Shown in pieces: positions 32,945-42,048 of a stretch of 64,000 bases of DNA; position 1 is the stretch's first letter; each line of letters begins with the position of its first letter. The notes under the pieces were generated by a model. That model was not told the origin of the DNA. It saw nothing but the letters and a program-made list of their open reading frames with translations, and made no database searches. The DNA comes from Polynucleobacter sp. MG-Unter2-18 (GTDB lineage Bacteria; Pseudomonadota; Gammaproteobacteria; Burkholderiales; Burkholderiaceae), in contig NZ_CP061302.1 in assembly GCF_018687675.1 (NCBI RefSeq), positions 1,190,192 to 1,254,191 of the forward strand. Reading direction: 5' to 3'. A program made the translations under genes and the position numbers.

Positions 32945-33649
32945 ATGTTGCGTGTAGAAAATTTAAATGCCTGGTACGACCGCAGTCACGTTCTGCAAGG
33001 CGTCTCCTTAGAGGTAAACAGCGGTGAAATCGTTACCTTAATGGGCCGCAATGGTGCCGGCAAGACTACAACCTTACGCTCGCTAATGGGCCTACTATCA
33101 AAGAGAGAGGGTCAAGCTTCTATTGATGGCACTTCTTTCTTGGACCTTGCTGCGCATGAGCGCTACCACTTAGGCTTAGCTTATGTCCCAGAGGATAGAC
33201 GTATTGTTCCAGGATTAACTGTTAAAGAAAACTTAGAGTTAGGCGTTATTGCCAAAAAAAGTCGTGGCGATATGAGTGCCCTGGTTGACGAAATCGCAGA
33301 AACTTTCCCTCGCCTGAAGGAGCGATTACAGCAGGACGGCACTTCGATGTCTGGTGGTGAGCAGCAGATGCTAGCCATTGCTCGCGCCATGATTGCCAAA
33401 CCAAAAGTGATCTTGCTGGACGAACCATCAGAAGGAATCATGCCAGTACTAGTTGAAGAAATGTTTGAGCTGTTTGCCAAACTAAAGCAGCAAGGCCTAA
33501 CTATTCTGCTTGTGGAGCAAAATGTTCAGCAAGCGCTCAAGATTTCCGACAGAGCTTACATTTTGGATCAGGGTGAAATTGTTTTTCACGATACTGCTCA
33601 AAATCTTTTGAATAACGACGAGATTCAGCAAAAATACTGCGCCGTTTGA
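32945..33649 (+). CDS. livF: ABC transporter ATP-binding protein LivF
   Basis: This is a 234-residue ATPase with Walker A GRNGAGKTT, the LivF-type LAYVPEDRRIVPGLTVKENL, signature MSGGEQQMLAIARAM, Walker B VILLDEPSEGIMP and the H-loop VEQNV. It forms the heterodimeric ATPase of the importer. It is the last gene of the unit that begins at the VOC or binding-protein gene and ends convergently with a YqaA-like gene. Confidence 0.93.
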   Translation: MLRVENLNAWYDRSHVLQGVSLEVNSGEIVTLMGRNGAGKTTTLRSLMGLLSKREGQASIDGTSFLDLAAHERYHLGLAYVPEDRRIVPGLTVKENLELGVIAKKSRGDMSALVDEIAETFPRLKERLQQDGTSMSGGEQQMLAIARAMIAKPKVILLDEPSEGIMPVLVEEMFELFAKLKQQGLTILLVEQNVQQALKISDRAYILDQGEIVFHDTAQNLLNNDEIQQKYCAV

Positions 33650-33665
33650 TCTCTCTAAGTTTCAC

Positions 33666-34169
33666 CTAGATTAGCCGCAGCCAATGTCCTAATTGGTGCC
33701 ATACGCTGGTGGGTACCAAAGTTAATAACCAAGTCATTGTGAGATAGCGCAGTAATTTACCAATAAACATGTAGATTAAGCATGGGCCCCAGGCCAGCCT
33801 AAGCCAACCTGCCGCCAAACATAAGGGGTCACCAAAGCCAGGCAACCAAGATAGTAAGAGCATTTTTGGTCCCCGCTCTTCTAGCCAGCGCTGCATTCTG
33901 CCATTGCTAGGCCCTTTAAGGGATTCAAAACTGTTACGACTAATGAGCCCAAGCCACCAATCCAACATGCCGCCTAATGTATTGCCGATAGTGGCAACCA
34001 TAATAGCGATCCAATATAAATGGGGATTAACTGAAACGTACCCGAACAATATGGGCTCGGAGCCAACAGGCAGCAACGTTGCGGAGATAAAAGCGCTGAT
34101 AAATACCGCTGGCAAACCAATCGACGGCATCTCGAAGAAGTCAAAGAATTGAACGAGCATTTGCTCCAT
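33666..34169 (-). CDS. YqaA-family (DedA-related) membrane protein
   Basis: This is a 167-residue membrane protein with four or so helices and the SNARE-associated/DedA-type arrangement: SAFISATLLPVGSEPILFGYV, a Gly-rich ATIGNTLGGMLDWWLG segment, and WLPGFGDPLCLAAGWLR near residue 108. YqaA-like proteins are linked to membrane lipid homeostasis, but the transported species is not established for this subgroup. It is a single gene, convergent with livF. Confidence 0.85.
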   Translation of the reverse strand: MEQMLVQFFDFFEMPSIGLPAVFISAFISATLLPVGSEPILFGYVSVNPHLYWIAIMVATIGNTLGGMLDWWLGLISRNSFESLKGPSNGRMQRWLEERGPKMLLLSWLPGFGDPLCLAAGWLRLAWGPCLIYMFIGKLLRYLTMTWLLTLVPTSVWHQLGHWLRLI

Positions 34170-34354
34170 TAATTCAGAACTCCGGACAGGTTAGCAAGTA
34201 AACGCCTGGGCATCCCCTCAGTATGCCCTAAGAGGCCTCCAAACTAGTCATGCTCAGGAGTGTGGCACCTATTTTCACTCGCCCGTAATTCTGAATTCTT
34301 GCTTAAACTGTAGGTCTTAACATTGATTAACCCTCCTTACTTTTAGATAGCCAT

Positions 34355-35524
34355 ATGAATCACCCCATCCCTAAGCCAGACCAATATCAAGACATGCGAG
34401 AAGCTTTGCGCGACCTCTGTGGCAGCTTTGACTCTGCTTACTGGCAAAAGGTAGATCACGAGCGCGACTATCCTGAGGCGTTTGTGGATGCGATGGCCAA
34501 AGCAGGCTGGTTGGCAGCATTAATTCCCGAGGAATACGGCGGCTCTGGCCTGGGTTTAGCGGAGGCCTCAGTCATCATGGAAGAGATTAATTTTTCCGGC
34601 GGCAATGCTGGCTCGTGTCATGGTCAGATGTACAACATGGGAACCTTGCTTCGCCATGGCTCCGACTTACAGAAGAAACTCTATCTCCCCAAAATCGCTA
34701 CCGGTGAATTACGCCTGCAAAGTATGGCGGTAACTGAACCGACCACGGGTACCGACACTACCAAACTCAAAACTACTGCCGTCAAAAAAGGTGATAAGTA
34801 CATTGTGAATGGTCAGAAAGTTTGGATCTCTCGCATTCAACATTCTGATTTGATGATCCTGCTAGCTCGTACCACCCCCCTGGCAGAGGTGAAGAAAAAA
34901 TCAGAGGGTATGTCGATCTTTATCGTCAACCTCAAAGACGCTATTGGCAATGGCATGGCAATTCAGCCGATTGCCAATATGGTCAATCATGAAACTAATG
35001 AAGTCTTCTTTGATAACTTAGAGATCCCAGCTGAGAACCTCATTGGCGAGGAAGGCAAAGGTTTTAAGTACATCTTAGATGGCCTCAATGCCGAGCGCGT
35101 CCTCATTGCAGCCGAGTGTATTGGTGATGCCTATTGGTTTGTAGATAAAGCACGTCGTTATGCTAATGACCGCGTGGTATTTGATCGCCCCATTGGCAAG
35201 AATCAAGGTATTCAGTTCCCGATTGCCGACGCTTTCATTGAGACCGAGGCTGCTAATCTAATGCGCTTTAAAGCATGCGAACTTTTCGACAACAATCAAG
35301 CTTGTGGCGCAGAGTCCAATATGGCCAAGTACTTGGCTGCAAAAGCCTCGTGGGAAGCGGCCAACGTTTGCCTACAAACGCATGGTGGTTTTGGTTTTGC
35401 TAATGAATATGATGTTGAACGTAAATTCCGCGAAACCCGCCTCTATCAAGTTGCACCCATCTCTACGAACTTGATCTACTCTTACGTTGCAGAGCATATT
35501 TTGGGTCTGCCACGCTCCTTCTGA
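34355..35524 (+). CDS. Acyl-CoA dehydrogenase family protein
   Basis: This is a 389-residue FAD-dependent acyl-CoA dehydrogenase. It shows AALIPEEYGGSGLG near residue 52, AVTEPTTGTDTT near 127, KVWISRIQ near 156 and QTHGGFGFANEYDVERKFRETRLYQVAP near the end. The usual C-terminal catalytic Glu position (Y-E-G-T in short-chain enzymes) reads APIS here, whereas a Glu at residue 247 in GLNAER matches the position of the base in isovaleryl- and long-chain enzymes. The substrate is unknown; a CoA-transferase gene follows 46 bases later, so the acyl-CoA may be made by it. Confidence 0.9.
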   Translation: MNHPIPKPDQYQDMREALRDLCGSFDSAYWQKVDHERDYPEAFVDAMAKAGWLAALIPEEYGGSGLGLAEASVIMEEINFSGGNAGSCHGQMYNMGTLLRHGSDLQKKLYLPKIATGELRLQSMAVTEPTTGTDTTKLKTTAVKKGDKYIVNGQKVWISRIQHSDLMILLARTTPLAEVKKKSEGMSIFIVNLKDAIGNGMAIQPIANMVNHETNEVFFDNLEIPAENLIGEEGKGFKYILDGLNAERVLIAAECIGDAYWFVDKARRYANDRVVFDRPIGKNQGIQFPIADAFIETEAANLMRFKACELFDNNQACGAESNMAKYLAAKASWEAANVCLQTHGGFGFANEYDVERKFRETRLYQVAPISTNLIYSYVAEHILGLPRSF

Positions 35525-35570
35525 TGTTGTAGATCTTTTAATTGACTCAGTTTTCTAGATAAGTAATGAC

Positions 35571-36755
35571 ATGAGTATTCGTCCTTTGGATGGCATCACC
35601 GTAGTTTCCTTGGAGCATGCTATTGCTGCTCCTTTTTGCACGCGTCAATTGGCAGACTTAGGTGCGCGCGTTATCAAGGTGGAGAGACCCGGTGCCGGGG
35701 ACTTTGCCCGCGCCTATGATGAGCGCGTCAATGGCATGTCTTCTCACTTCACTTGGGTCAATCGCTCAAAAGAAAGCTTGACCTTAGATCTCAAACAAGA
35801 ATCTGCGCTAGTAGTATTAAAAATGCTTCTCAAAACAGCCGATGTTCTAGTACAAAATTTGGCTCCTGGTGCGGCAGCACGCATGGGGTTGACTGCAGAG
35901 CTCTTACAAAAAGATAATCCGGGTTTGATTTTGTGCGATATCTCAGGCTATGGAAATAATGGCCCTTATCGCGATAAAAAAGCTTATGACCTATTGATTC
36001 AAAGTGAAGCTGGGTTCTTATCCGTTACCGGCACCCCAGAAACTCCTAGTAAAGCAGGCAACTCCATTGCTGATATTGCTGCAGGCATGTATGCGTACAC
36101 CAATGTACTCGCAGCACTATTGCAACGAGGCAAGACTGGCAAGGGATCTACGATCGATGTTTCAATGCTCGAGTCTTTGGGTGAATGGATGAGTTATCCA
36201 CTCTATTACGCCTATGAGGGTACAACACCCCCTCCTCGCAATGGTGCATCCCATGCCACGATCTATCCCTATGGTCCTTTTAAGGCGGGCGATGGTGGCA
36301 CCATCATGCTGGGCTTACAAAACGATCGTGAGTGGGTTTTATTCTGCGAAGTGGTGCTTGAGAATCAGGCACTCGCCAAAGATGAACGCTTTGATAAAAA
36401 CTTCAAACGCAATGAAAAGCGTGATGAATTACTTTCCATCATTGATGCATGCTTTACCAAACTCACTACCGAGCAAGTCATAGCAAAGCTAGATCAAGCC
36501 CAAATCGCTAATGCCCGACTCAATGATATGCAGGGTTTATGGAATCACGATCAACTCAAAGCTCGCGAACGCTGGGTACAAGTCGGATCACCCGTAGGCC
36601 CTATTCCAGCGATGTTACCGCCTGGAAGCAATAGCAGCTTTGATTACCGTATGGATGACATTCCTGCCGTAGGTCAACATACCGCAGCAATCCTATCTGA
36701 GCTTGGCATTGCCGCAAGTGAAATTGAAGTAATGCGCCAGCAAGGAGCGATTTAA
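35571..36755 (+). CDS. CaiB/BaiF family III CoA-transferase
   Basis: This is a 394-residue type III CoA-transferase that moves CoA between carboxylic acids through an aspartyl-CoA intermediate. It shows GITVVSLEHAIAAPFCTRQLADLGARVIKVERP at the N-terminus, VNRSKESLTLDLK, and the region GNSIADIAAGMYA near residue 165 with the catalytic Asp. It pairs with the acyl-CoA dehydrogenase upstream. Its last codons overlap the end of a convergent phospholipase-D-type gene by four bases. The substrates are not determinable. Confidence 0.9.
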   Translation: MSIRPLDGITVVSLEHAIAAPFCTRQLADLGARVIKVERPGAGDFARAYDERVNGMSSHFTWVNRSKESLTLDLKQESALVVLKMLLKTADVLVQNLAPGAAARMGLTAELLQKDNPGLILCDISGYGNNGPYRDKKAYDLLIQSEAGFLSVTGTPETPSKAGNSIADIAAGMYAYTNVLAALLQRGKTGKGSTIDVSMLESLGEWMSYPLYYAYEGTTPPPRNGASHATIYPYGPFKAGDGGTIMLGLQNDREWVLFCEVVLENQALAKDERFDKNFKRNEKRDELLSIIDACFTKLTTEQVIAKLDQAQIANARLNDMQGLWNHDQLKARERWVQVGSPVGPIPAMLPPGSNSSFDYRMDDIPAVGQHTAAILSELGIAASEIEVMRQQGAI

Positions 36756-38227
36756 AGTAGGGGTGAAGTTAAGTGTGCCGCGTTCTCTAGCAGAACACGC
36801 CAACGCGGTCGCTTAGCCCAGATTACTGGATCAACTAAATCAGATTGCGCCAAGTAGGACTCAATCAAAGTCTCGAGTTTGGCGCAAAACGCATCGTTAT
36901 AGACAATTAAGCTGATTTCAAAATTAAGACGCAAGCTGCGTTGATCGAAATTCACTGATCCAAAAATAGCTACTTGCTTATCTATTAGCAGGCTCTTAGT
37001 GTGCAACAAGCCACCATGAAATTCAGCAATATTGACACCAGCACCCATCAGGTCAGCATAAAAGCTATGGCTACTCCAAGCGACTAGTGCCGAATCGTTC
37101 AATTTAGGCACAATTAAGGTGACCTTCACACCACGGCCAGCCGCTGCCATCAGCGCCTGAATCAATCCATCATCCGGACCAAAGTAAGGCGTGGTAATGA
37201 TGAGCTCTTTGCGGGCATCCATAATGGCGGAGAGCAGCACCTGATACAAGATGTCATCGCGATATACCGGTCCAGAAGAAAACTCTTGGGCAAGTACTTG
37301 TCCCTCGACCGGACTTAGAGTTGGTGCTGCTTTAGTGAAATGCGTAATCTTAGGGTTATCAACACTCCAGTCAAAAGAGAATGTCAGCTCAAACTGAGAT
37401 GCAACCGGGCCTTCTATTCTGACCATGGCATCTACCCACTCACCCACACCAGAGTCTTGCTTAAAGCTGCGTGGATCGACCATGTTCATACTGCCAGTCC
37501 AAACGACGGTGTTATCGATCACAAATATTTTGCGATGCAATCTGAGATCCGCACGCCGAAATTGGAAGCGCCCAATTTGTATTGGTAATGCCTCAGTCAC
37601 TTGAATGCCGGTGCTTCTAAAACGATTAGGCCAACTGGATTTAAACCAGTCCTTACTTCCTAAAGAATCCAATAACACTTTACAAGTCACGCCACGTTTA
37701 GCCGCTGCAATTAAGGCCTCACCAACGCGATCAGCATCGCCACCCAATGCCCATATATAGAACTCTAAATGCAGTGATTTTTTTGCCTGATTAATTTCGT
37801 CAATAAAATGCTGCAAGATTTCTAGTGAGCTGGTAAATAACTCTATCTTGTTGCCAGCAATCACCGGAGATCCATTTTTGGATTCGGCTAATAAGCTCAG
37901 GGCCCTGCCCTCGATTGGTAACTGCAACTTATCAGCTTGATAGTGATTGCGCATCTCTGCTGTGATGGCCGCATATTCCTTATCCATCCGAATAATTTTT
38001 CTTGTGAGCTTACGACCTACAGGGCGCTCACCAATCAGGATGTAGAGGCTGATACCTAAGAGCGGAAACAAGACCACAATCAAAAACCATGCAATCGCAA
38101 CACCGACTGGTCTTCTCACAGAAATTAATCTAAATCCAAACAGAATCACAATGATTGCATGAACTATGGGAACCCAAATTAAAGAGAATCCAAAAATAGA
38201 TCCCAAAAGAAAATTTAATATGCTCAT
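36752..38227 (-). CDS. cls: Cardiolipin synthase (phospholipase D family)
   Basis: This is a 491-residue membrane enzyme condensing phosphatidylglycerol into cardiolipin. Two N-terminal helices (about residues 8-30 and 38-62) precede two PLD catalytic motifs: HRKIFVID near residue 233 and HTKSLLID near residue 405, each with the HxKxxxxD pattern, and GSMNM and GSVNF after them. The length and the N-terminal helices fit ClsA-type synthases. It is encoded with two overlapping upstream genes on the same strand (EEP phosphatase and Bfd-like ferredoxin). Confidence 0.9.
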   Translation of the reverse strand: MSILNFLLGSIFGFSLIWVPIVHAIIVILFGFRLISVRRPVGVAIAWFLIVVLFPLLGISLYILIGERPVGRKLTRKIIRMDKEYAAITAEMRNHYQADKLQLPIEGRALSLLAESKNGSPVIAGNKIELFTSSLEILQHFIDEINQAKKSLHLEFYIWALGGDADRVGEALIAAAKRGVTCKVLLDSLGSKDWFKSSWPNRFRSTGIQVTEALPIQIGRFQFRRADLRLHRKIFVIDNTVVWTGSMNMVDPRSFKQDSGVGEWVDAMVRIEGPVASQFELTFSFDWSVDNPKITHFTKAAPTLSPVEGQVLAQEFSSGPVYRDDILYQVLLSAIMDARKELIITTPYFGPDDGLIQALMAAAGRGVKVTLIVPKLNDSALVAWSSHSFYADLMGAGVNIAEFHGGLLHTKSLLIDKQVAIFGSVNFDQRSLRLNFEISLIVYNDAFCAKLETLIESYLAQSDLVDPVIWAKRPRWRVLLENAAHLTSPLL

Positions 38228-38979
38228 ATGATTTCCAGTTCAGCAGTAATACCTAGGTGATCGGAGAGCTTCAACCATTCATGCAACACTACTGCCGAAT
38301 AAATCTTTAACCCTCGTACATAAATTCGGTCCATGGGAAGCATCGGCTTCACACTGGGAAAGGTTTTTGCAGGGGCGCCCGTAAGGACCTCAAAAACCTC
38401 TTGAAAACCAGCAGCACGCATTGGGGCGCTCACGCGATTACGCCAATCGTTAAAGTCGCCCGCCACAATGGTTGGGCCACCCTCTGCAAGAGTATCAATG
38501 TAACGAATAATTTCATCTAATTGACGCTCTCGCCCTCTTTCAAATAAAGCCAAATGCACACAAAAACAATGGATCGGCGTTGCAATACCTTCTAGCCGAG
38601 TAATGCTATGCAGCAAGCCTCGCCTCTCGAATCGATAGGCCGAAATGTCGTAGTTTTCACCTTTGTGCAATGGTCTCTTTGAAAGAATGGCGTTGCCATG
38701 ATGGCCATCTGGATACTCAACATTCTTACCGTAATGCCAATCATGCCAAAAGTCTTCAGATAAAAAATGGGTGAGCTCTGTTAGTGGCCATTGGCCAAAT
38801 CTCCTAATCCGCCCACGATGCTCTTGCTGAAGCTCTTGTAGAAATAGCAAATCTGGATGATGGCTACGCATTTTTTGACGCAACTCATAAATAGTCGATT
38901 TTCTGTGCAAGGGAGATAGCCCCTTGTGGACATTCATAGTCATGACGCTGAATCGACCGAATTGCACTGGCGTCATCAA
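38224..38979 (-). CDS. Endonuclease/exonuclease/phosphatase family protein
   Basis: This is a 251-residue EEP-fold phosphoesterase. It shows the metal-binding TMNVHKG near the N-terminus, the Glu of LLFLQELQQEH, GNAILSKRPL, CVHLALFERGR, and the catalytic VAGDFNDWRNR near residue 162 followed by LSDHLGI at the end. Its gene overlaps cardiolipin synthase by four bases, and homologues are often found beside phospholipase-D-type synthases (YbhP-ClsB), which suggests a lipid-linked role. The substrate is unproved. Confidence 0.88.
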   Translation of the reverse strand: MMTPVQFGRFSVMTMNVHKGLSPLHRKSTIYELRQKMRSHHPDLLFLQELQQEHRGRIRRFGQWPLTELTHFLSEDFWHDWHYGKNVEYPDGHHGNAILSKRPLHKGENYDISAYRFERRGLLHSITRLEGIATPIHCFCVHLALFERGRERQLDEIIRYIDTLAEGGPTIVAGDFNDWRNRVSAPMRAAGFQEVFEVLTGAPAKTFPSVKPMLPMDRIYVRGLKIYSAVVLHEWLKLSDHLGITAELEII

Positions 38980-39176
38980 AACTGTCCTGCAGCACGTTGT
39001 CGTCGTACCCGCGCTAAATAGATTTCACCCTCAACTAATTCTTGGCATTGCATGCACTTATTACAAATAGAGGCTTGCTCGCGTAAGTCATCAATCGAGT
39101 CAATTGAATGAGTATCGAGATATTCGCGAAGATCAACGTCAAGAACCTCGTTACAGAGGCAAATCACTTCAGCCAT
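38976..39176 (-). CDS. Bfd-like [2Fe-2S] protein
   Basis: This small protein has the Bfd-type [2Fe-2S] ligand set: CxC near the N-terminus (ICLCNEV) and CxxC near the end (CNKCMQC). Bfd ferredoxins reduce and release iron from bacterioferritin; here no bacterioferritin gene is adjacent. The start MAEVICLCNEV (66 aa) is the usual family start. An upstream ATG at 39221 with a close AAGGGG would add 15 residues with an unusual Lys/Cys content. Its gene overlaps the EEP-family gene. Confidence 0.8.
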   Translation of the reverse strand: MAEVICLCNEVLDVDLREYLDTHSIDSIDDLREQASICNKCMQCQELVEGEIYLARVRRQRAAGQF

Positions 39177-39242
39177 GAGTTTGGAAAAGAGGAATTGTTT
39201 GCATTTATGCCATTTTGCCATCCCCTTGCTAGAATCTAGCCC

Positions 39243-39938
39243 ATGTTGATGACCTTTCAGGATGCTTTCAGACTACTCTTGCATTTAGATGCTGGGGTGA
39301 TTGGCATTGTGCTGATCTCACTTCAGGTCAGCTTAAGCGCTTTAATCCTCGGTACGATTCTGGGGCTACCCATTGGCGCCCTATTGGCCACAGAGGAATT
39401 TAAGGGTAAACAAACAATTACGCTGGTCCTAAACACCCTCATGGGCGTTCCAACCGTGATTATTGGCGTCATTGTGTACCTGCTACTCTCTAGAACAGGG
39501 CCATTAGGAGTATGGGGATGGCTATTCACACCCAAGGGCATGATCCTGGCTCAAACACTGCTCACAACCCCCCTCATTGCCGCCCTGAGCCGCCAAATCC
39601 TAGAAGATTCTTGGAGAATTCATCGGGATTCATTTATGGCACTTCGCTTACCTAGGCTTTCCGCCCTGAAATGGCTTGTTTGGGATTGCCGATTTTCTCT
39701 CACAATTGCAGTTTTAGCGGGGCTGGCTAGAGCCATATCTGAGGTTGGCGCTGTCATGATTGTGGGCGGCAATATTGATAAATCCACTCGCACCATGACA
39801 ACAGCAATTGCACTTGAAACCAGCAAAGGTGATCTCCCATTGGCGCTTGCCTTGGGTATTGTTTTGTTGGGTATTGTTTTGCTGGCAAACCTCTTTACAT
39901 TTGTAGTTCGCCAAATTGCGGAGCGACGCTATGGTTAA
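39243..39938 (+). CDS. tupB: Tungstate ABC transporter permease TupB
   Basis: This is a 231-residue permease of the tungstate/molybdate-type ABC family, with about five hydrophobic helices, the N-terminal segment IVLISLQVSLSALILGT, and a PTVIIGVIVYLLLS stretch characteristic of TupB. The cytoplasmic EAA loop follows (LRLPRLSALKWLV). It partners with TupC downstream. A perfect 15-base tandem repeat near the end encodes LGIVL twice. Tungstate or molybdate is needed by the formate dehydrogenase encoded further right. Confidence 0.88.
   Translation: MLMTFQDAFRLLLHLDAGVIGIVLISLQVSLSALILGTILGLPIGALLATEEFKGKQTITLVLNTLMGVPTVIIGVIVYLLLSRTGPLGVWGWLFTPKGMILAQTLLTTPLIAALSRQILEDSWRIHRDSFMALRLPRLSALKWLVWDCRFSLTIAVLAGLARAISEVGAVMIVGGNIDKSTRTMTTAIALETSKGDLPLALALGIVLLGIVLLANLFTFVVRQIAERRYG
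39852..39881 (+). repeat. 15-bp perfect tandem duplication in tupB
   Basis: Two identical, adjacent, in-frame 15-base units (39852-39866 and 39867-39881) encode Leu-Gly-Ile-Val-Leu twice inside a transmembrane helix. This is a likely replication-slippage product or hotspot. Confidence 0.9.
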
Positions 39939-40641
39939 TCATTCGGAACAATTCCAGCAATTTATTGAGTTCGAGGGCGTCATCGTCAAACGTGATGAGC
40001 GCATCATCTTGGACATTCCTCATGCAGTTATTCCTACCGATCGAATTTGCGCTTGCATTGGCCCCAATGGCGCTGGCAAAACGACTTTCCTAAAATTAAT
40101 TGACGGCCTAATCAAACCAGACTCAGGCACTGTTACCCACTCAAGTGGCCCCATCAAATCATCCTTAGTATTGCATTACACGCCGATGATCAAAGCCTCA
40201 GCTAGAACTAACATATCGATGGTGAAAGACTCAGACTCTTCAATTCATTCTTTAGCTATTGATACGGTAATGGAGCAGATCGGATTAAGTCATCTTGCTA
40301 ATAGTCCCGCTCATAAACTCTCGGCAGGTGAAAGACAAAAACTGTGTTTGGGTCGAGCTATTTTGCAAAAACCGAACTTGATATTACTAGATGAACCTAC
40401 TGCCAATTTAGATCCAAACACTACTGAACAAGTTGAAGAAATCATTCGCCAATTTAAGTCTCAAGGCTCTGACGTGATCTTCACATCTCACCAACTTGCA
40501 CAAGTACAACGAATCGCGGAGTACATCATTTTCATTGATCAGGGCCAGATAAAAGAAAAGGGACCCGTAGGTCCCTTCATTGCCGATCCCCAGACACAAG
40601 CAGCTAAACGCTACTTACATCAAGAATTGCTCGTCGACTAA
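39931..40641 (+). CDS. tupC: Tungstate ABC transporter ATPase TupC
   Basis: This is a 236-residue ABC ATPase with Walker A GPNGAGKTT near residue 46, the signature LSAGERQKLCLGRAIL near 125, Walker B LILLDEPTANLDP, and an H-loop TSHQ. The ATG at 39931 lies inside the tupB end (ATGGTTAA overlap) with CGGAG before it. No TupA binding-protein gene is seen in the window, so it may be encoded elsewhere. It is convergent with the small protein at 40642. Confidence 0.88.
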   Translation: MVNHSEQFQQFIEFEGVIVKRDERIILDIPHAVIPTDRICACIGPNGAGKTTFLKLIDGLIKPDSGTVTHSSGPIKSSLVLHYTPMIKASARTNISMVKDSDSSIHSLAIDTVMEQIGLSHLANSPAHKLSAGERQKLCLGRAILQKPNLILLDEPTANLDPNTTEQVEEIIRQFKSQGSDVIFTSHQLAQVQRIAEYIIFIDQGQIKEKGPVGPFIADPQTQAAKRYLHQELLVD

Positions 40642-40932
40642 TTACTTTGCTGCTGGTGCTGGCGCTGCTGCTGTTGGTGCTGCAGCACCCGGTGCAACAA
40701 ATGGAGGCGGAGCTACACAAGCTGCAGGCGCCGGAGTACCAGGAACACGGTATTGATCAGCTACCTTATTTATTGCTTGGCATAACTGAAAAGCGCCGAC
40801 CCGACCAGCATAAGCTGTTTTAGCCTTCGCTAGATCATCAGCCGCTTTGGCTTCTGGAGTGAGCGGCGGCAGAGTAGCAAACGCTGAAGCTGTTGCAAAT
40901 GTACAGATCATAAAAGCAATGAGTTTTTTCAT
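40642..40932 (-). CDS. Small exported protein with Ala/Pro tail
   Basis: This is a 96-residue protein with a Sec signal (MKKLIAFMICTFATASAFA, cleavage likely after AFA), a short helical domain with two Cys (FQLCQAI and PAACVAP), and a C-terminal tail of Ala and Pro. The start chosen has an AAGGA seven bases upstream; an ATG two codons earlier is possible, and the longer frame into the FDH gamma gene is not credible. It is the last gene after the FDH gamma subunit; a link to formate oxidation is only positional. Confidence 0.65.
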   Translation of the reverse strand: MKKLIAFMICTFATASAFATLPPLTPEAKAADDLAKAKTAYAGRVGAFQLCQAINKVADQYRVPGTPAPAACVAPPPFVAPGAAAPTAAAPAPAAK

Positions 40933-40942
40933 GGCCATGTCC

Positions 40943-42001
40943 TTATTTATTAACTTTGTCATACCAGAGCTCATGGTGCTCTTTAGCCCAGGTTGCATCA
41001 ACGTAGCCGGTCATCATGCCATCTGATGAGCCTTGCATACCGATAGATCCGATATACATGTGGCCCATGGCCATTGCAGTCATGAGGATAGATGCTGAAC
41101 TATGAATGATGTTAGCCAACTGCATGGTTCCACGGATGTATTGAACTTCCATGAAAGGGACAATCATGTCTAGTACAAAACCAGATCCTGAGATGACCAA
41201 GCCTAAGAAAGTCATACCAAACCAGAACCAAATTTTTTCTCCAAAGTTGAAGAAGCCGGCAGGAGGATGCTTACCACCAAACATTCCGCCAAACGACTTT
41301 ATCCAAGTAAGATCGCCTTGCCCAGGGATATTTCTCGTAGCAAATAACAAGAAGAAAATTACTACGCTCAGTGTAAATAATGGGCCAGAGTAATTGTGAA
41401 TATTTTTGCAGATATTGAGGAATGTGCCATAAGCAACGCCGCCCATTAAAGGCATTGCAAAATACTTACCCCACAAAATCAAGCTACCAGTAACAGCAAG
41501 TCCAATAAAACTGGCTGCCATTACCCAATGAGTAAAACGCTCAAAGCCATTAAACCGCTTAATCTTTTGACCGGAAAGCGGAGCATGCAGCTTGATTGGG
41601 CCTTTAATAATAAAGAGAGCAGAGATACCAAAGAAAGCAATGGCTAGCAGCCAAGCACCGTAAACAGTGATTACACCATTACGGATAACGCGCCATTGCT
41701 CACCGGCACGTTGAATTAATACGCTTGCCTCTTTATCAGGGATGCTGACAAAGTTGTAAGGGTCGCTGTTAGCAGAATTCCAAAGAAATTTCTCGCCGAC
41801 CTGAGGAGAATTCGCAGGCTGTGATTGAGCCTGGGTACCATCAGAGATAGCACCGAGGTTCTTAGGGAAGTCAATTCCACTTGGAGATGGTAGAGGCGGC
41901 ATTGGAGCACGCTCTGCCATAGCTACACCGCTAAGCAAACTTAGCGATACGCCAAGGGCTAGTACCCAGGAGCGACTAACACTAGAGAATGATCGATTCA
42001 T
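40943..42001 (-). CDS. Formate dehydrogenase cytochrome b gamma subunit
   Basis: This is a 352-residue membrane subunit that anchors FDH and passes electrons to quinone through b-type haems. It has an N-terminal signal-like helix, a periplasmic linker of about 80 residues, and then helices from about residue 110. The cytochrome b561-like segment FERFTHWVMAASFIGLAVTG near residue 150 and later IHNYSGPLFTLS and IHSSASILMTAMAMGHMY supply likely haem His ligands. The long N-terminal extension is larger than in E. coli FdnI. It is downstream of the beta subunit and a lipoprotein gene. Confidence 0.9.
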   Translation of the reverse strand: MNRSFSSVSRSWVLALGVSLSLLSGVAMAERAPMPPLPSPSGIDFPKNLGAISDGTQAQSQPANSPQVGEKFLWNSANSDPYNFVSIPDKEASVLIQRAGEQWRVIRNGVITVYGAWLLAIAFFGISALFIIKGPIKLHAPLSGQKIKRFNGFERFTHWVMAASFIGLAVTGSLILWGKYFAMPLMGGVAYGTFLNICKNIHNYSGPLFTLSVVIFFLLFATRNIPGQGDLTWIKSFGGMFGGKHPPAGFFNFGEKIWFWFGMTFLGLVISGSGFVLDMIVPFMEVQYIRGTMQLANIIHSSASILMTAMAMGHMYIGSIGMQGSSDGMMTGYVDATWAKEHHELWYDKVNK

Positions 42002-42048
42002 ACAAATATCCTTAAACGTTTTCGTTTTATTTATTGTTGTTTAACTGA

